From positions 1-22,612 of IMG/VR virus record IMGVR_UViG_3300025128_000373: a stretch of 22,612 bases of DNA; one strand, 5' to 3'. This document shows positions 6,441 through 13,490 of the stretch, piece by piece. A program made the translations under genes and the position numbers. The first letter of the stretch is position 1. Each line of letters starts with the position of its first letter. The notes beneath the pieces were generated by a model that made no database searches, was not told the DNA's origin, and saw only the letters and a program-made list of their open reading frames with translations. The DNA comes from a virus.

Positions 6441-6456
6441 TTGGCACGAATCTTGC
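6441..6456 (+). promoter_or_regulatory. Consensus sigma-54 (-24/-12) promoter
   Basis: TTGGCACG-AATC-TTGC matches the RpoN consensus YTGGCACG-N4-TTGC at every defined position. The invariant GG (6443-6444) and GC (6455-6456) are exactly 10 bases apart. The start site should be near 6468, with a leader of about 50 bases before the gene at 6519. It lies immediately downstream of the sigma-54 activator gene. A TATAAT at 6459-6464 has no suitable -35 partner. Confidence 0.9.
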
Positions 6457-6464
6457 TTTATAAT

Positions 6465-6479
6465 AGGTATCTGATACCT
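6465..6479 (+). repeat. 15-bp perfect palindrome at the sigma-54 start site
   Basis: AGGTATC-T-GATACCT has two perfect 7-base arms around one central base. It spans the expected transcription start (about 6468), so a dimeric protein bound here would interfere with initiation. It may also fold weakly at the 5' end of the mRNA. Confidence 0.65.
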
Positions 6480-6518
6480 CGTGTAAAGCGTTAGCAGATA
6501 AACAAGAACATAACATAT

Positions 6519-6926
6519 ATGGCACAGTATAACGTACAAGAGTACAAGGACGGTGATTGGAAAGGTTTCAAATTCACCGTGAAACAATTCGATACCACAG
6601 CGGAAGCTGTAGAAGCTATCGGAGAAAGCAACGTACTAGCATTGCTAAACCAGCAAGTCGCTAGTCGTATACGAGCGAAGGTCAAGAACTCGTTACCGAA
6701 AGGTCTTAACGAAGATGATCTTAAAACACAGCAATCACGTTTACAAGAGAAGCACCATGATGGTGTACTCTTTACATCAGATGACGCAGACAAGTGGAAA
6801 CCTGACCAACGTGAGCTTACACCTACCGCACTGTTTAAGTTAGCGCAAGCTGCTTTCAACTCTGGTAAGGCAGAGGAAGGTAACGAACTTCTGAAACAGA
6901 TGGCTTCCATGATGGAAGAAGTGTAA
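6519..6926 (+). CDS. Sole gene of the sigma-54 unit, unknown function, 135 aa
   Basis: I cannot assign a function. The N-terminus looks beta-rich (QYNVQEYKDGDWKGFKFTVKQF). A helical segment follows (TTAEAVEAIGESNVLALLNQQVASRIRAKVKNSLPKG), then an acidic linker and a C-terminal helical pair ending in MASMMEEV. There is no cysteine, membrane segment or recognisable catalytic motif. It lies alone between the sigma-54 promoter (6441) and a strong terminator (6939-6975), so it is the obvious regulated output. The leader has no Shine-Dalgarno sequence (AACATATATGGC). No terminator separates it from the activator gene upstream, so low-level read-through expression is also possible. Confidence 0.85.
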   Translation: MAQYNVQEYKDGDWKGFKFTVKQFDTTAEAVEAIGESNVLALLNQQVASRIRAKVKNSLPKGLNEDDLKTQQSRLQEKHHDGVLFTSDDADKWKPDQRELTPTALFKLAQAAFNSGKAEEGNELLKQMASMMEEV

Positions 6927-6938
6927 GTAATTACTCAT

Positions 6939-6975
6939 GATAGGGGAGAGTGTTAATACTCTCTCCTATCTTTTT
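6939..6975 (+). terminator. Strong rho-independent terminator
   Basis: A 13-bp stem (6939-6951 with 6958-6970, one G-U pair) with a 6-base loop is followed by five T residues (6971-6975). It lies 12 bases past the stop of the gene at 6519-6926. It closes the sigma-54 transcript and insulates the recombination operon downstream. Confidence 0.92.
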
Positions 6976-6999
6976 AATAATTTAAGTTGATATATTAAT

Positions 7000-7602
7000 A
7001 TGGAAGATGACAACACAATAGATATTGTAATAGGTAAATTACAAAAACCAGAACGTAAAACAGGCTCACCATTAAAGGTGAATCGTTCAACATACACAGA
7101 GATTAGCGCAGAGTCTGTCAAACCTATCTTAGATAAATTAATGAATGATCCTACAGATGTTTTTGTACCATCAAAGGGTTCTGGTTACACTTATCGTACA
7201 CTATATTGTAAAATAAATGATGCGCTCAAATGGCTTATGCAAAACACAGATGATCCTGAGAGGTCAGAGTACTGTTTGCTACGATCACAAATTTCTATAC
7301 GTGCGATAGAAGATCCAGATAACTCTGGCGTTTTAATATATTTTAAAGAGGGTATGCGTAAGCTACGGCAGAAGTCTGGTGACGGACGTTCGTTAGAGTT
7401 TGCTACAACTGACTCAGGTAAGTGGAGACATGATGTCATACGTTGGTTGAAGAATGCCAAGGACGGCGATATGTTTGAGAGCGGTACGCTTGAAGAGTTC
7501 TTAACAGAACAAGATGAAGCATGGATATTGCAGACGTTAGCTGGCATAGCACCCGACGCTGAGTCTGTTGTTAAAGAGAAAAGTTTCCGCATCATACGAT
7601 GA
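7000..7602 (+). CDS. Hypothetical protein, 200 aa
   Basis: I do not recognise this protein. It is soluble and mixed alpha/beta. The first 35 residues are polar and probably flexible. A segment KGSGYTYRTLYCKINDALKWLM (about 59-80) and RSQISIRAI (94-102) follow. The C-terminal third is acidic and helical (LEEFLTEQDEAWILQTL). It starts 24 bases after the terminator. I find no convincing promoter between the terminator and the start, so this operon depends on read-through or an unrecognised promoter. Its stop overlaps the membrane microprotein start (ATGA at 7599). Confidence 0.75.
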   Translation: MEDDNTIDIVIGKLQKPERKTGSPLKVNRSTYTEISAESVKPILDKLMNDPTDVFVPSKGSGYTYRTLYCKINDALKWLMQNTDDPERSEYCLLRSQISIRAIEDPDNSGVLIYFKEGMRKLRQKSGDGRSLEFATTDSGKWRHDVIRWLKNAKDGDMFESGTLEEFLTEQDEAWILQTLAGIAPDAESVVKEKSFRIIR

Positions 7603-7673
7603 GCGATTACATTGGCGTTGTATACCTTATAGCGTTTTTAAGTTTTGTAACATACAACTATTATAAAGAATGA
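7599..7673 (+). CDS. 24-aa single-pass membrane microprotein
   Basis: A very short ORF encodes MSDY, a hydrophobic helix (IGVVYLIAFLSFVTY) and a short polar tail (NYYKE). Both ends are fused to its neighbours by ATGA overlaps (7599-7602 and 7670-7673), so the three genes are read without any gap. That arrangement is unlikely by chance and supports translation. The function is unknown. It is the second tiny membrane protein with this coupled layout (see 1766-1885). Confidence 0.62.
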   Translation: MSDYIGVVYLIAFLSFVTYNYYKE

Positions 7674-7939
7674 CAATTGAAGAACTACTTAACTGTAACA
7701 TAGCAGAGTTAGAGAATATGTCTGACGAAGAGTTGAAAGAACACTTCAAGCCATACCTATCTGTAACACAGCCAGACCCAAACGTAGCTATAGTTAAACC
7801 GAAGCGTAAGAAGAAAGCTTCGGTTATATCGAAGAAGAAAAAACAAACCCTTGAAGAACAGATGAAAGAACTTGCAGAACTTCATGGAGTTAACTTAGAG
7901 AAACCAGCTAAAGATATTTTACCAGCAAACTTACGATAA
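7670..7939 (+). CDS. Hypothetical charged protein, 89 aa
   Basis: I do not recognise this protein. It has an acidic helical N-terminus (IEELLNCNIAELENMSDEELKEHFKPYL), a strongly basic middle (KPKRKKKASVISKKKKQ, about 44-60) and a mixed helical C-terminus. The lysine-rich block could bind nucleic acid. It is coupled to the microprotein upstream (ATGA) and the nuclease downstream (TAATG), so it may work with the recombination proteins. Confidence 0.72.
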   Translation: MTIEELLNCNIAELENMSDEELKEHFKPYLSVTQPDPNVAIVKPKRKKKASVISKKKKQTLEEQMKELAELHGVNLEKPAKDILPANLR

Positions 7940-8871
7940 TGAATTTAACTTTAAAAAGAACCAGCGACGGTCGCTATATAGTTAAGCTAGACGCATCCCT
8001 CTACAGCCAGACAGCATGCCCTCGGCGCTTATGGTACATGGGAGCGCGTGGCCTAACCTATGAAGCGAAGTCACACAAGATGGAGTATGGCACAGCGTTT
8101 CATAAAGCGTTGCAAGAATACTACACGACAGGTAACACGAAGGCATCCATCGCCACTGCGATAGAACACTTTGAACAAGATGACATACATGTACCTGACA
8201 ATGACTTCCGTGACATGGGCCATCTCGTAGCCACACTCACACAATACTTTAACACGTATGAAAAGTTTGACGGATTGAAAGCTGACACAGGTGATGAAGG
8301 CCCACTACTAGAGCAGCGCTTTGCTGTACCGTACTGGACTGACGGCGAGCTTATTGATGTCGTGCTATGTGGTACTGTTGATATGATAGGTAACTACAAC
8401 GGACTACCTGCGCTCATAGATCACAAGACAACATCACTCAACCAAGTTGAAAAGTATTTAGACAGCTATCAGAACTCACCTCAGATGATGTTCTACACTA
8501 TGATATGGAAGCGTATGTTTCCTGATGTACCTCGCAGTGTTATCATCAACGGTATCTTTCTTAACCGTAGTGGTAGGAATAAGTTCCAACGCTCAGCGTT
8601 CATAACGTTCAGCCCTCACGTACTCAAAGAGTTTGAGCAACATTTAAAGCTGACGATAGAAACGTATGTAGCAAACCTACTCAAGGTTATTCGAGATGGC
8701 GAAGATCCAGAAGAGACGTTCTCTCCTAACTTCACCTGCTGTGAAACTAAATTTGGTAGGTGTAACTTCTCACCTGTGTGTACAACACCGAGGCAAGAAG
8801 ATCGTGAGACTATCATAGAGTCTCTGTTCTCTACCACTAACACCTATGACCCACTATTATTCCAAGCATAA
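7939..8871 (+). CDS. Cas4/RecB-like PD-(D/E)XK exonuclease with Fe-S cluster, 310 aa
   Basis: This is a predicted metal-dependent DNA exonuclease of the RecB/Cas4 group. Cys27 (ACPRRLWY) and the C-terminal cysteines 267/268, 275 and 281 (TCCETKFGRCNFSPVC) form the four-cysteine pattern of the AddB/Cas4 iron-sulfur cluster. The nuclease core shows His55 (GTAFH), Asp148 (GTVDMIG), Asp161 and Lys163 (ALIDHKTT), and the QMMFY motif (182-186). The position two genes upstream of a Sak4-like ATPase, with an SSB-like gene beyond, indicates phage recombination and DNA end processing. No Cas1/Cas2 or CRISPR array is present. Both ends overlap neighbours by TAATG. Confidence 0.9.
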   Translation: MNLTLKRTSDGRYIVKLDASLYSQTACPRRLWYMGARGLTYEAKSHKMEYGTAFHKALQEYYTTGNTKASIATAIEHFEQDDIHVPDNDFRDMGHLVATLTQYFNTYEKFDGLKADTGDEGPLLEQRFAVPYWTDGELIDVVLCGTVDMIGNYNGLPALIDHKTTSLNQVEKYLDSYQNSPQMMFYTMIWKRMFPDVPRSVIINGIFLNRSGRNKFQRSAFITFSPHVLKEFEQHLKLTIETYVANLLKVIRDGEDPEETFSPNFTCCETKFGRCNFSPVCTTPRQEDRETIIESLFSTTNTYDPLLFQA

Positions 8872-9161
8872 TGTTAACTGATCCACAAATAAGAGATATA
8901 GCGCTGAAGCGTTTTACAGAAGAAGCGCCAGCAAAATTTACAAAGGGTATGCAAGAACATAACCCTGACGGTACAAAAGGTTTGATGCGCATGGAACCCT
9001 TACAGCTTGTCGATAGCATAGCTGAAGAGGTGATAGATCAATGGCATTACATAGAATCTATTAGACAGAAGTTCTATGATCTGCTAAGTGAGAACCGACA
9101 ACTGCGCAGTCGTATAATTTCCCTTGAGGAAAAATTAAAAGACAACAAGACACATGAGTAA
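8871..9161 (+). CDS. Hypothetical helical protein, 96 aa
   Basis: I do not recognise this protein. It is mostly helical, with a C-terminal coiled-coil-like segment (QKFYDLLSENRQLRSRIISLEEKL, about 65-88). The middle (LVDSIAEEVIDQWHYIESI) is faintly like the helical motifs of MazG-type pyrophosphatases, but the catalytic ExxE pattern is not clear, so I do not assign that function. It overlaps the nuclease stop (TAATG) and the ATPase start (8 bases), placing it inside the recombination cluster. Confidence 0.7.
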   Translation: MLTDPQIRDIALKRFTEEAPAKFTKGMQEHNPDGTKGLMRMEPLQLVDSIAEEVIDQWHYIESIRQKFYDLLSENRQLRSRIISLEEKLKDNKTHE

Positions 9162-9810
9162 AGCCATAATAGGAGTTGTGGGTAGTAGCGGTACGGGTAA
9201 ATCAACATCCCTGCGCAACTTATCTCCCGATAAAACCCATATCATAGACCTTGAACGTAAAGGTCTGCCGTTCCCTAATGCAGGGAAGTTCAACGTTGCG
9301 TCATGCGCTAACATAAAAGAGTTCGACCAAGCCTTAGACAAGGCGCTTGCCGATGAGAAGTGTGAAGTTATTGTGATAGAATCTTTCACAAAGTATACAG
9401 AAACACTTATCGCTTTGGCACAGTCATCATTCAAAGGCTACGATGTATGGTCATACTATAATCGTATGATACGTGCCACGCTTGAGAAGGTTAAGAATGA
9501 TAGAGCCGTTGTAATATTCACAGGCATTGATGAGATCGTACAGATTGCACAGCCTAGTGGTGACACATACAACGTACGCCGCATCAAGGTGCAAGGTAAG
9601 CAGCATGAAGGCTGCATAGAAAAGGAGTTCCTTATGGTACTCTTTACTGAAGTCAAGCGAGACAAGGAAGGCAATGTACGTTACGTGTTTCAAACAAACA
9701 GTGACGGCATTACATCTGCCAAGACTCCTATGGGTATGTTCAAGGATGCGTACATAGACAATGACATTGCTGTAGTTATTGAAGCAGCAAAGAAATACTA
9801 CGCAGCATGA
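9154..9810 (+). CDS. Sak4-like RecA-fold ATPase, 218 aa
   Basis: The protein is a P-loop ATPase with Walker A GSSGTGKST (10-18) and Walker B VIVIES (72-77). The length and overall sequence type fit the phage AAA_24/Sak4 group, whose studied member (phage HK620 Sak4) promotes single-strand annealing with its cognate SSB. The RTGAxP-like region of full RecA is not seen, as expected for this reduced family. A Cas4/RecB-like nuclease lies upstream and an SSB-like gene at 10374 downstream, so a recombination role is likely. It overlaps the next gene by ATGA. Confidence 0.85.
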   Translation: MSKAIIGVVGSSGTGKSTSLRNLSPDKTHIIDLERKGLPFPNAGKFNVASCANIKEFDQALDKALADEKCEVIVIESFTKYTETLIALAQSSFKGYDVWSYYNRMIRATLEKVKNDRAVVIFTGIDEIVQIAQPSGDTYNVRRIKVQGKQHEGCIEKEFLMVLFTEVKRDKEGNVRYVFQTNSDGITSAKTPMGMFKDAYIDNDIAVVIEAAKKYYAA

Positions 9811-10121
9811 GCAACAAAGATAACGTAGCCGACTTGGTACGAACTGTTGAGAACGTTGAGGATATTTTAAAGTATGCACAGCGTGATCTAAAAGAAGCTG
9901 TTAGACAACTGCCTGAGATTACAGACGCTAATCCTGTTGAGTGGCCTAGCAATATGTTCTTAAAGCAATTGTTTGATGATCTTATGTTGGCTTACGGTAA
10001 GCCAGACACTGATTACAATAGCAATCAGCAACGTAAACTAAATGAGTTGATGAATGTTTTGGCCTCAAAGAATATAGATACCGTAGACGATCTTATTGAT
10101 AAACTAATTTTAGGAGAATAA
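9807..10121 (+). CDS. Hypothetical helical protein, 104 aa
   Basis: I do not recognise this protein. It is acidic and helical, with no cysteine and no membrane segment. It starts by ATGA overlap with the Sak4-like gene. The spacing before the next gene is two bases, and its last codons contain that gene's ribosome-binding site. Confidence 0.7.
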   Translation: MSNKDNVADLVRTVENVEDILKYAQRDLKEAVRQLPEITDANPVEWPSNMFLKQLFDDLMLAYGKPDTDYNSNQQRKLNELMNVLASKNIDTVDDLIDKLILGE

Positions 10122-10123
10122 CT

Positions 10124-10372
10124 ATGCAACAAGAAGTATCAGAATATAAAGAAGTGGCTTTAGCTGTAGCGCGAGCAGCGCATGCACAGGCTAAAGAATT
10201 TGCAAGTGAACTTGATATCACATACGTAGAAGCGCTTAGCTTACTGCAGACTATCACAGTTGATAAGCTAACCTACGGATTAGCACAAACGCTTTCTTCA
10301 CCTGACAATAGGAGTGCGGTCAATGAAGAACTTATAAACAAAGACGCTCCCAATAATAACAAAACTAAATAA
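10124..10372 (+). CDS. Hypothetical small protein, 82 aa
   Basis: I do not recognise this protein. It has a helical N-terminal 60 residues, alanine-rich (VALAVARAAHAQAKEFASEL), and a polar, probably disordered tail ending NNNKTK. It has a good Shine-Dalgarno sequence, AGGAG at 10112-10116, seven bases before the ATG, unlike most genes here. It sits one base upstream of the SSB-like gene, so it may be produced together with it. Confidence 0.7.
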   Translation: MQQEVSEYKEVALAVARAAHAQAKEFASELDITYVEALSLLQTITVDKLTYGLAQTLSSPDNRSAVNEELINKDAPNNNKTK

Positions 10373-10373
10373 A

Positions 10374-10859
10374 ATGGCAGTCATCAACCTAGATGAAATC
10401 GCAGATAACGTAAGACCTTATCTGAAAAAAGACACATACTCAGCACGTATCATAGAAGCTGAGTTCACAACGAGTAAGGCCGGAGCGCCTATGATCGTTA
10501 TGCAATGGGAGGTTGTAGCACCTGATGCTACTGAAGACCTCGAAGGTAAAACTGTTCGTATCGCTGGCTTACAGTTCCGTGACTATCTCTCGTTCAGTGA
10601 GAAAGCTATGGAGATAACTCTAAAGAGAGTCAAGACACTTCATCGTGCGCTTGAACTATCCGCTGAGTTCGATACGGATAATCCTAATGTAGATCAGTAC
10701 GCTGGCTTAGCTGCTGACGTTACATTAGAAACTGAGCAGACCGCTCAAAAAACTGATGATGGTAGCCCTGTCTTAGATGACGACGGCAATCCAATCATGA
10801 ACAACAACTATCGGTTGAAACGTGTTCTTCGTAAGAACGCTGACCACACGATAAACTAA
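10374..10859 (+). CDS. DUF669-like single-stranded DNA-binding protein candidate, 161 aa
   Basis: The N-terminal part (KKDTYSARIIEAEFTTSKAGAPMIVMQWEVVAP) followed by VRIAGLQFRDYLSFSEKA matches the type of phage protein annotated DUF669. This is an SSB-like family often found beside Sak4 or other annealing ATPases. The C-terminal part is acidic (DDGSPVLDDDGNP) before a basic end, not the usual acidic SSB tip. The role as the SSB partner of the Sak4-like ATPase at 9154 is inferred from context. A perfect hairpin follows eight bases after the stop. Confidence 0.7.
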   Translation: MAVINLDEIADNVRPYLKKDTYSARIIEAEFTTSKAGAPMIVMQWEVVAPDATEDLEGKTVRIAGLQFRDYLSFSEKAMEITLKRVKTLHRALELSAEFDTDNPNVDQYAGLAADVTLETEQTAQKTDDGSPVLDDDGNPIMNNNYRLKRVLRKNADHTIN

Positions 10860-10866
10860 GGGTTAC

Positions 10867-10909
10867 GTTATGGTCTTAGTTTAATCGCTAAGACCATAAC
10901 ATTTAATTT
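10867..10909 (+). terminator. Probable terminator hairpin after the recombination operon
   Basis: A 13-bp perfect stem (10867-10879 with 10888-10900) with an 8-base loop is followed by ATTTAATTT, a T-rich but interrupted tail. The stem is AT-rich, so termination may be partial. It lies just after the SSB-like gene and before the polymerase leader. Confidence 0.65.
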
Positions 10910-10917
10910 AAAAACGC

Positions 10918-11070
10918 ATGGGTACAGACTTACTATTAAGACGTGGCAAGGTGTCTGGTTTGGGTTGTGTAGACCTTACGCAAGGGAGCTTGGTAAGCGT
11001 ACACAGTTATTCATTACCTATGTTGATCGCCTATGCGTTTATTCTTTTACCACTGGTAACAATAATGTAG
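10918..11070 (+). CDS. Possible 50-aa membrane microprotein in the polymerase leader
   Basis: An ATG-started ORF of 50 codons fills most of the gap between the hairpin and the polymerase. Its C-terminal third is hydrophobic (SLPMLIAYAFILLPLVTIM), as in a membrane helix. The start follows an A-rich stretch without a Shine-Dalgarno sequence. It is not coupled to its neighbours, so the support is weaker than for the other two membrane microproteins. It could instead be chance within a regulatory leader. Confidence 0.3.
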   Translation: MGTDLLLRRGKVSGLGCVDLTQGSLVSVHSYSLPMLIAYAFILLPLVTIM

Positions 11071-11081
11071 CGATTGGTTAT

Positions 11082-13490
11082 ATGGCTGTAGAAACTATTA
11101 GATATAAGAAGTCAACCCTTCCGTATAAAGGGTTGACTGTAGTTTTAGGGAAGCCTTCACGCTTTGATCGTGCGCAATTGCTTAGCGGTTATGGAGGGCA
11201 GATGTTTTACAATGCGCTATCGCCCATACCGAGGCAGAGCGTAGACGTGTTTCTCGCTGATGCTGTGGTCAACGGTGAGGTTAAGTACCAAGAGGGTACG
11301 AAAGTTGTTCTACTGCTAGGGCAGAAGGCTTTAGACATGGTAGCACAAGGTGTCAGCATAGATGAACAACGTGGATGTCCTATCATCAAAGACGGTATCA
11401 CATACGTTCCATCGTACGAGCCGCAGGAAGCGGTCGATAGACAGGCATACTTCAACCCTAACGACACAGATGATAGCAAGGGCGGTGATGATAAGGGACG
11501 GCATGGAAAAACCCGTAGACCGAATCGTAAGTTCTGGCTCACCCGTGACATAAAGAAAGCTGTCGGCTACCTGACACAGGAAGCTGTAGTAACCAAGGCG
11601 AAACATATCTTATGGCCTCGCGCTGCTGAAGTTATCAAGGTGCTTACCAACACAAAGGGCAAGCACATGTACTTTGACATTGAAACTAATCGTAACCTTG
11701 AGCTTACGTGTTTTGGATTTTCGTTTGATGACGCGACTGCGTGGTGTGTACCTATGGTGGTATCACCGAGAGAAGGTTACTACTACAGTGACACTCATAA
11801 GATTTTAGCTGCGCTTGCCGTGGCAATGCGTGACAACATAACTGTCATACACAACTCTCTGTTTGATTTGTTTGTAATGGCATACAAGTACGGTATCCCA
11901 GCACCTCGACGTGTGTACGATACCATGCTTGCACACCACAGATTATTTCCAGAAGTAGAAAAGTCGTTAGGTCACTGCCTATCGTTGTACACTGACCAGC
12001 CCTACCACAAGAACGAGGGCGTGTTCGATGCACGTGGGCTTGAGCAGCAGACACAGTTGTATGAGTACAATGCCAAGGATGTTATAAGCATGGCACTACT
12101 GCAGCCGCAGATAGATGCTACTGCAGCAAACTTCAAGGCAACTGAAAGCATACAACAGGTTAATGATAGCGTTGTACCATACCTGACTGCCATGTTGCAG
12201 GGCATACGTTACAAGGACGACAAGTTAGATGACATCATAGCTAACAACGACAGACATCAGAACGTGTTGCTGAGATTCCTACGATTACTTATAGGCAACG
12301 ACCTTAACCCTAACAGTCCCAAACAAGTCGCTAACTATTTATATAACAAGTTAGGTTACAAACGTCCGTCGAAAGATATCACAAGTGAAAAGGCTTTGTT
12401 ACAACTGAGGTTGTCGAATCCTGACAATCCTGTTATTAGTCTTATCCTACGCTATCGTTCACTTGCTAAAGAGAGTGGGCAGTTAAAGTTTCCAGAGTGG
12501 GTAGGTACAAAACCATTAGACCACAAGCGTATCACGACTGCGTACAATCTGGCTGGTACAACCTCATATAGATTAGCGTCACGGCGCTTGTTAGGTCAGT
12601 GGGGTACGAACATACAAAACTTTCCCAAGAAACTTAGGAAGCTGTTCGTTGCTGATCCCGGTAACGTACTTGTACAAGCTGACCAAGCTGGTGCAGAAGC
12701 ACTCGTCGTTAGCTATCTATGTCGTGAAGGAAACTTTAGACGATTGTTTGCCAACGGAGTTAAGTCACACGTCTACGTTGCACTCAGATTGTTTGAAGAT
12801 GTATGGGCTGCTGAGTTAGGTGAAAGTATAAAAGACTATTGCGAAGCTTCCGCTGCCGACTTAGTTAAGTTACCACGTTGGCAAGAACTCAAGACACTTA
12901 TATCTTCCAGTGACAACTGGTCAGCAGACAAACGTTATTACTTCATGGCGAAGATGGTATGTCATGCCAGTAACTATGGAATGAAAGCACCTACGTTCCG
13001 TGTCAATGTATTACAGAAGTCAGGCGGTGCAGTAAACCTAACCAACAAACGTGCCACGTTCTTTCTCGAAACTTATCACAAACTGTTTCCAGAGATTCGG
13101 TTATGGCATAGAGAAACTATCGCAGAACTAAATCGTGGTAGAGTTTTACGTAACTTGTTTGGTTATCCTCGGATGTTTACACAACCAATAGAGCCGTCCA
13201 TGTATAAGGAAGCTTACGCTTTTGTACCACAATCAACCGTAGGCTGCATAACTAACATGGCATTCACAGATTTATATAACCATCCACGGATACAAGAACT
13301 AAATGCAGACGTGCTACAGAATAACCACGACAGTGTTTTGTTGCAATGCGCTCCCGACGTTGCAACCGAAGTAGCTAAACTAGCTTGCATAGCATTGAAC
13401 AGAGAAATGATTTCACCTTTTGGCGAAGTCTTTCACATGAAATCAGAGGCTATGATAGGCGAAAATTGGGGAGAGATGACAGACATATAA
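11082..13490 (+). CDS. Family A DNA polymerase with 3'-5' exonuclease and degenerate UDG-like N-terminus, 802 aa
   Basis: This is the phage replicative DNA polymerase. Residues about 10-115 resemble the uracil-DNA glycosylase fold (VVLGKPSRFD...SGYGGQMF, VVLLLGQKAL, YVPSYEPQ), but the catalytic residues are not kept. The exonuclease motifs are intact: FDIET (Asp199, Glu201), HNSLFD (Asp262) and YNAKD (Tyr329, Asp333). The polymerase motifs are motif A VQADQAGAE (Asp534, Glu539), motif B R-x5-K-x7-YG (Arg618, Lys624, Tyr632) and motif C NNHDS (Asp750). The frame is open upstream to a TTG at 10965; I choose the ATG at 11082 because the extra residues look non-native and the UDG-like domain starts just after it. 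The next gene follows with no gap. Confidence 0.93.
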   Translation: MAVETIRYKKSTLPYKGLTVVLGKPSRFDRAQLLSGYGGQMFYNALSPIPRQSVDVFLADAVVNGEVKYQEGTKVVLLLGQKALDMVAQGVSIDEQRGCPIIKDGITYVPSYEPQEAVDRQAYFNPNDTDDSKGGDDKGRHGKTRRPNRKFWLTRDIKKAVGYLTQEAVVTKAKHILWPRAAEVIKVLTNTKGKHMYFDIETNRNLELTCFGFSFDDATAWCVPMVVSPREGYYYSDTHKILAALAVAMRDNITVIHNSLFDLFVMAYKYGIPAPRRVYDTMLAHHRLFPEVEKSLGHCLSLYTDQPYHKNEGVFDARGLEQQTQLYEYNAKDVISMALLQPQIDATAANFKATESIQQVNDSVVPYLTAMLQGIRYKDDKLDDIIANNDRHQNVLLRFLRLLIGNDLNPNSPKQVANYLYNKLGYKRPSKDITSEKALLQLRLSNPDNPVISLILRYRSLAKESGQLKFPEWVGTKPLDHKRITTAYNLAGTTSYRLASRRLLGQWGTNIQNFPKKLRKLFVADPGNVLVQADQAGAEALVVSYLCREGNFRRLFANGVKSHVYVALRLFEDVWAAELGESIKDYCEASAADLVKLPRWQELKTLISSSDNWSADKRYYFMAKMVCHASNYGMKAPTFRVNVLQKSGGAVNLTNKRATFFLETYHKLFPEIRLWHRETIAELNRGRVLRNLFGYPRMFTQPIEPSMYKEAYAFVPQSTVGCITNMAFTDLYNHPRIQELNADVLQNNHDSVLLQCAPDVATEVAKLACIALNREMISPFGEVFHMKSEAMIGENWGEMTDI

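Noticed and set aside
6459-6464. TATAAT as a sigma-70 -10 box overlapping the sigma-54 promoter
   Set aside because: No acceptable -35 at 16-18 bases upstream and no extended -10.
7939-8871. Cas4-like nuclease as part of a phage CRISPR adaptation module
   Set aside because: No cas1, cas2 or repeat array in the window; the neighbours point to recombination.
10965-11081. TTG-started N-terminal extension of the DNA polymerase
   Set aside because: The 39 extra residues show no family similarity, overlap a hairpin-rich leader, and the ATG at 11082 directly precedes the UDG-like domain.
11207-11551. Long antisense ORFs opposite the polymerase and the giant virion gene
   Set aside because: They mirror the real coding frames, lack start signals and show no family-like sequence.
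13042-13056. Minus-strand near match to a sigma-54 promoter (TGGCACG-N4-TTGG)
   Set aside because: It lies inside the DNA polymerase gene on the antisense strand, the -12 box ends in G not C, and no gene lies downstream in that direction.
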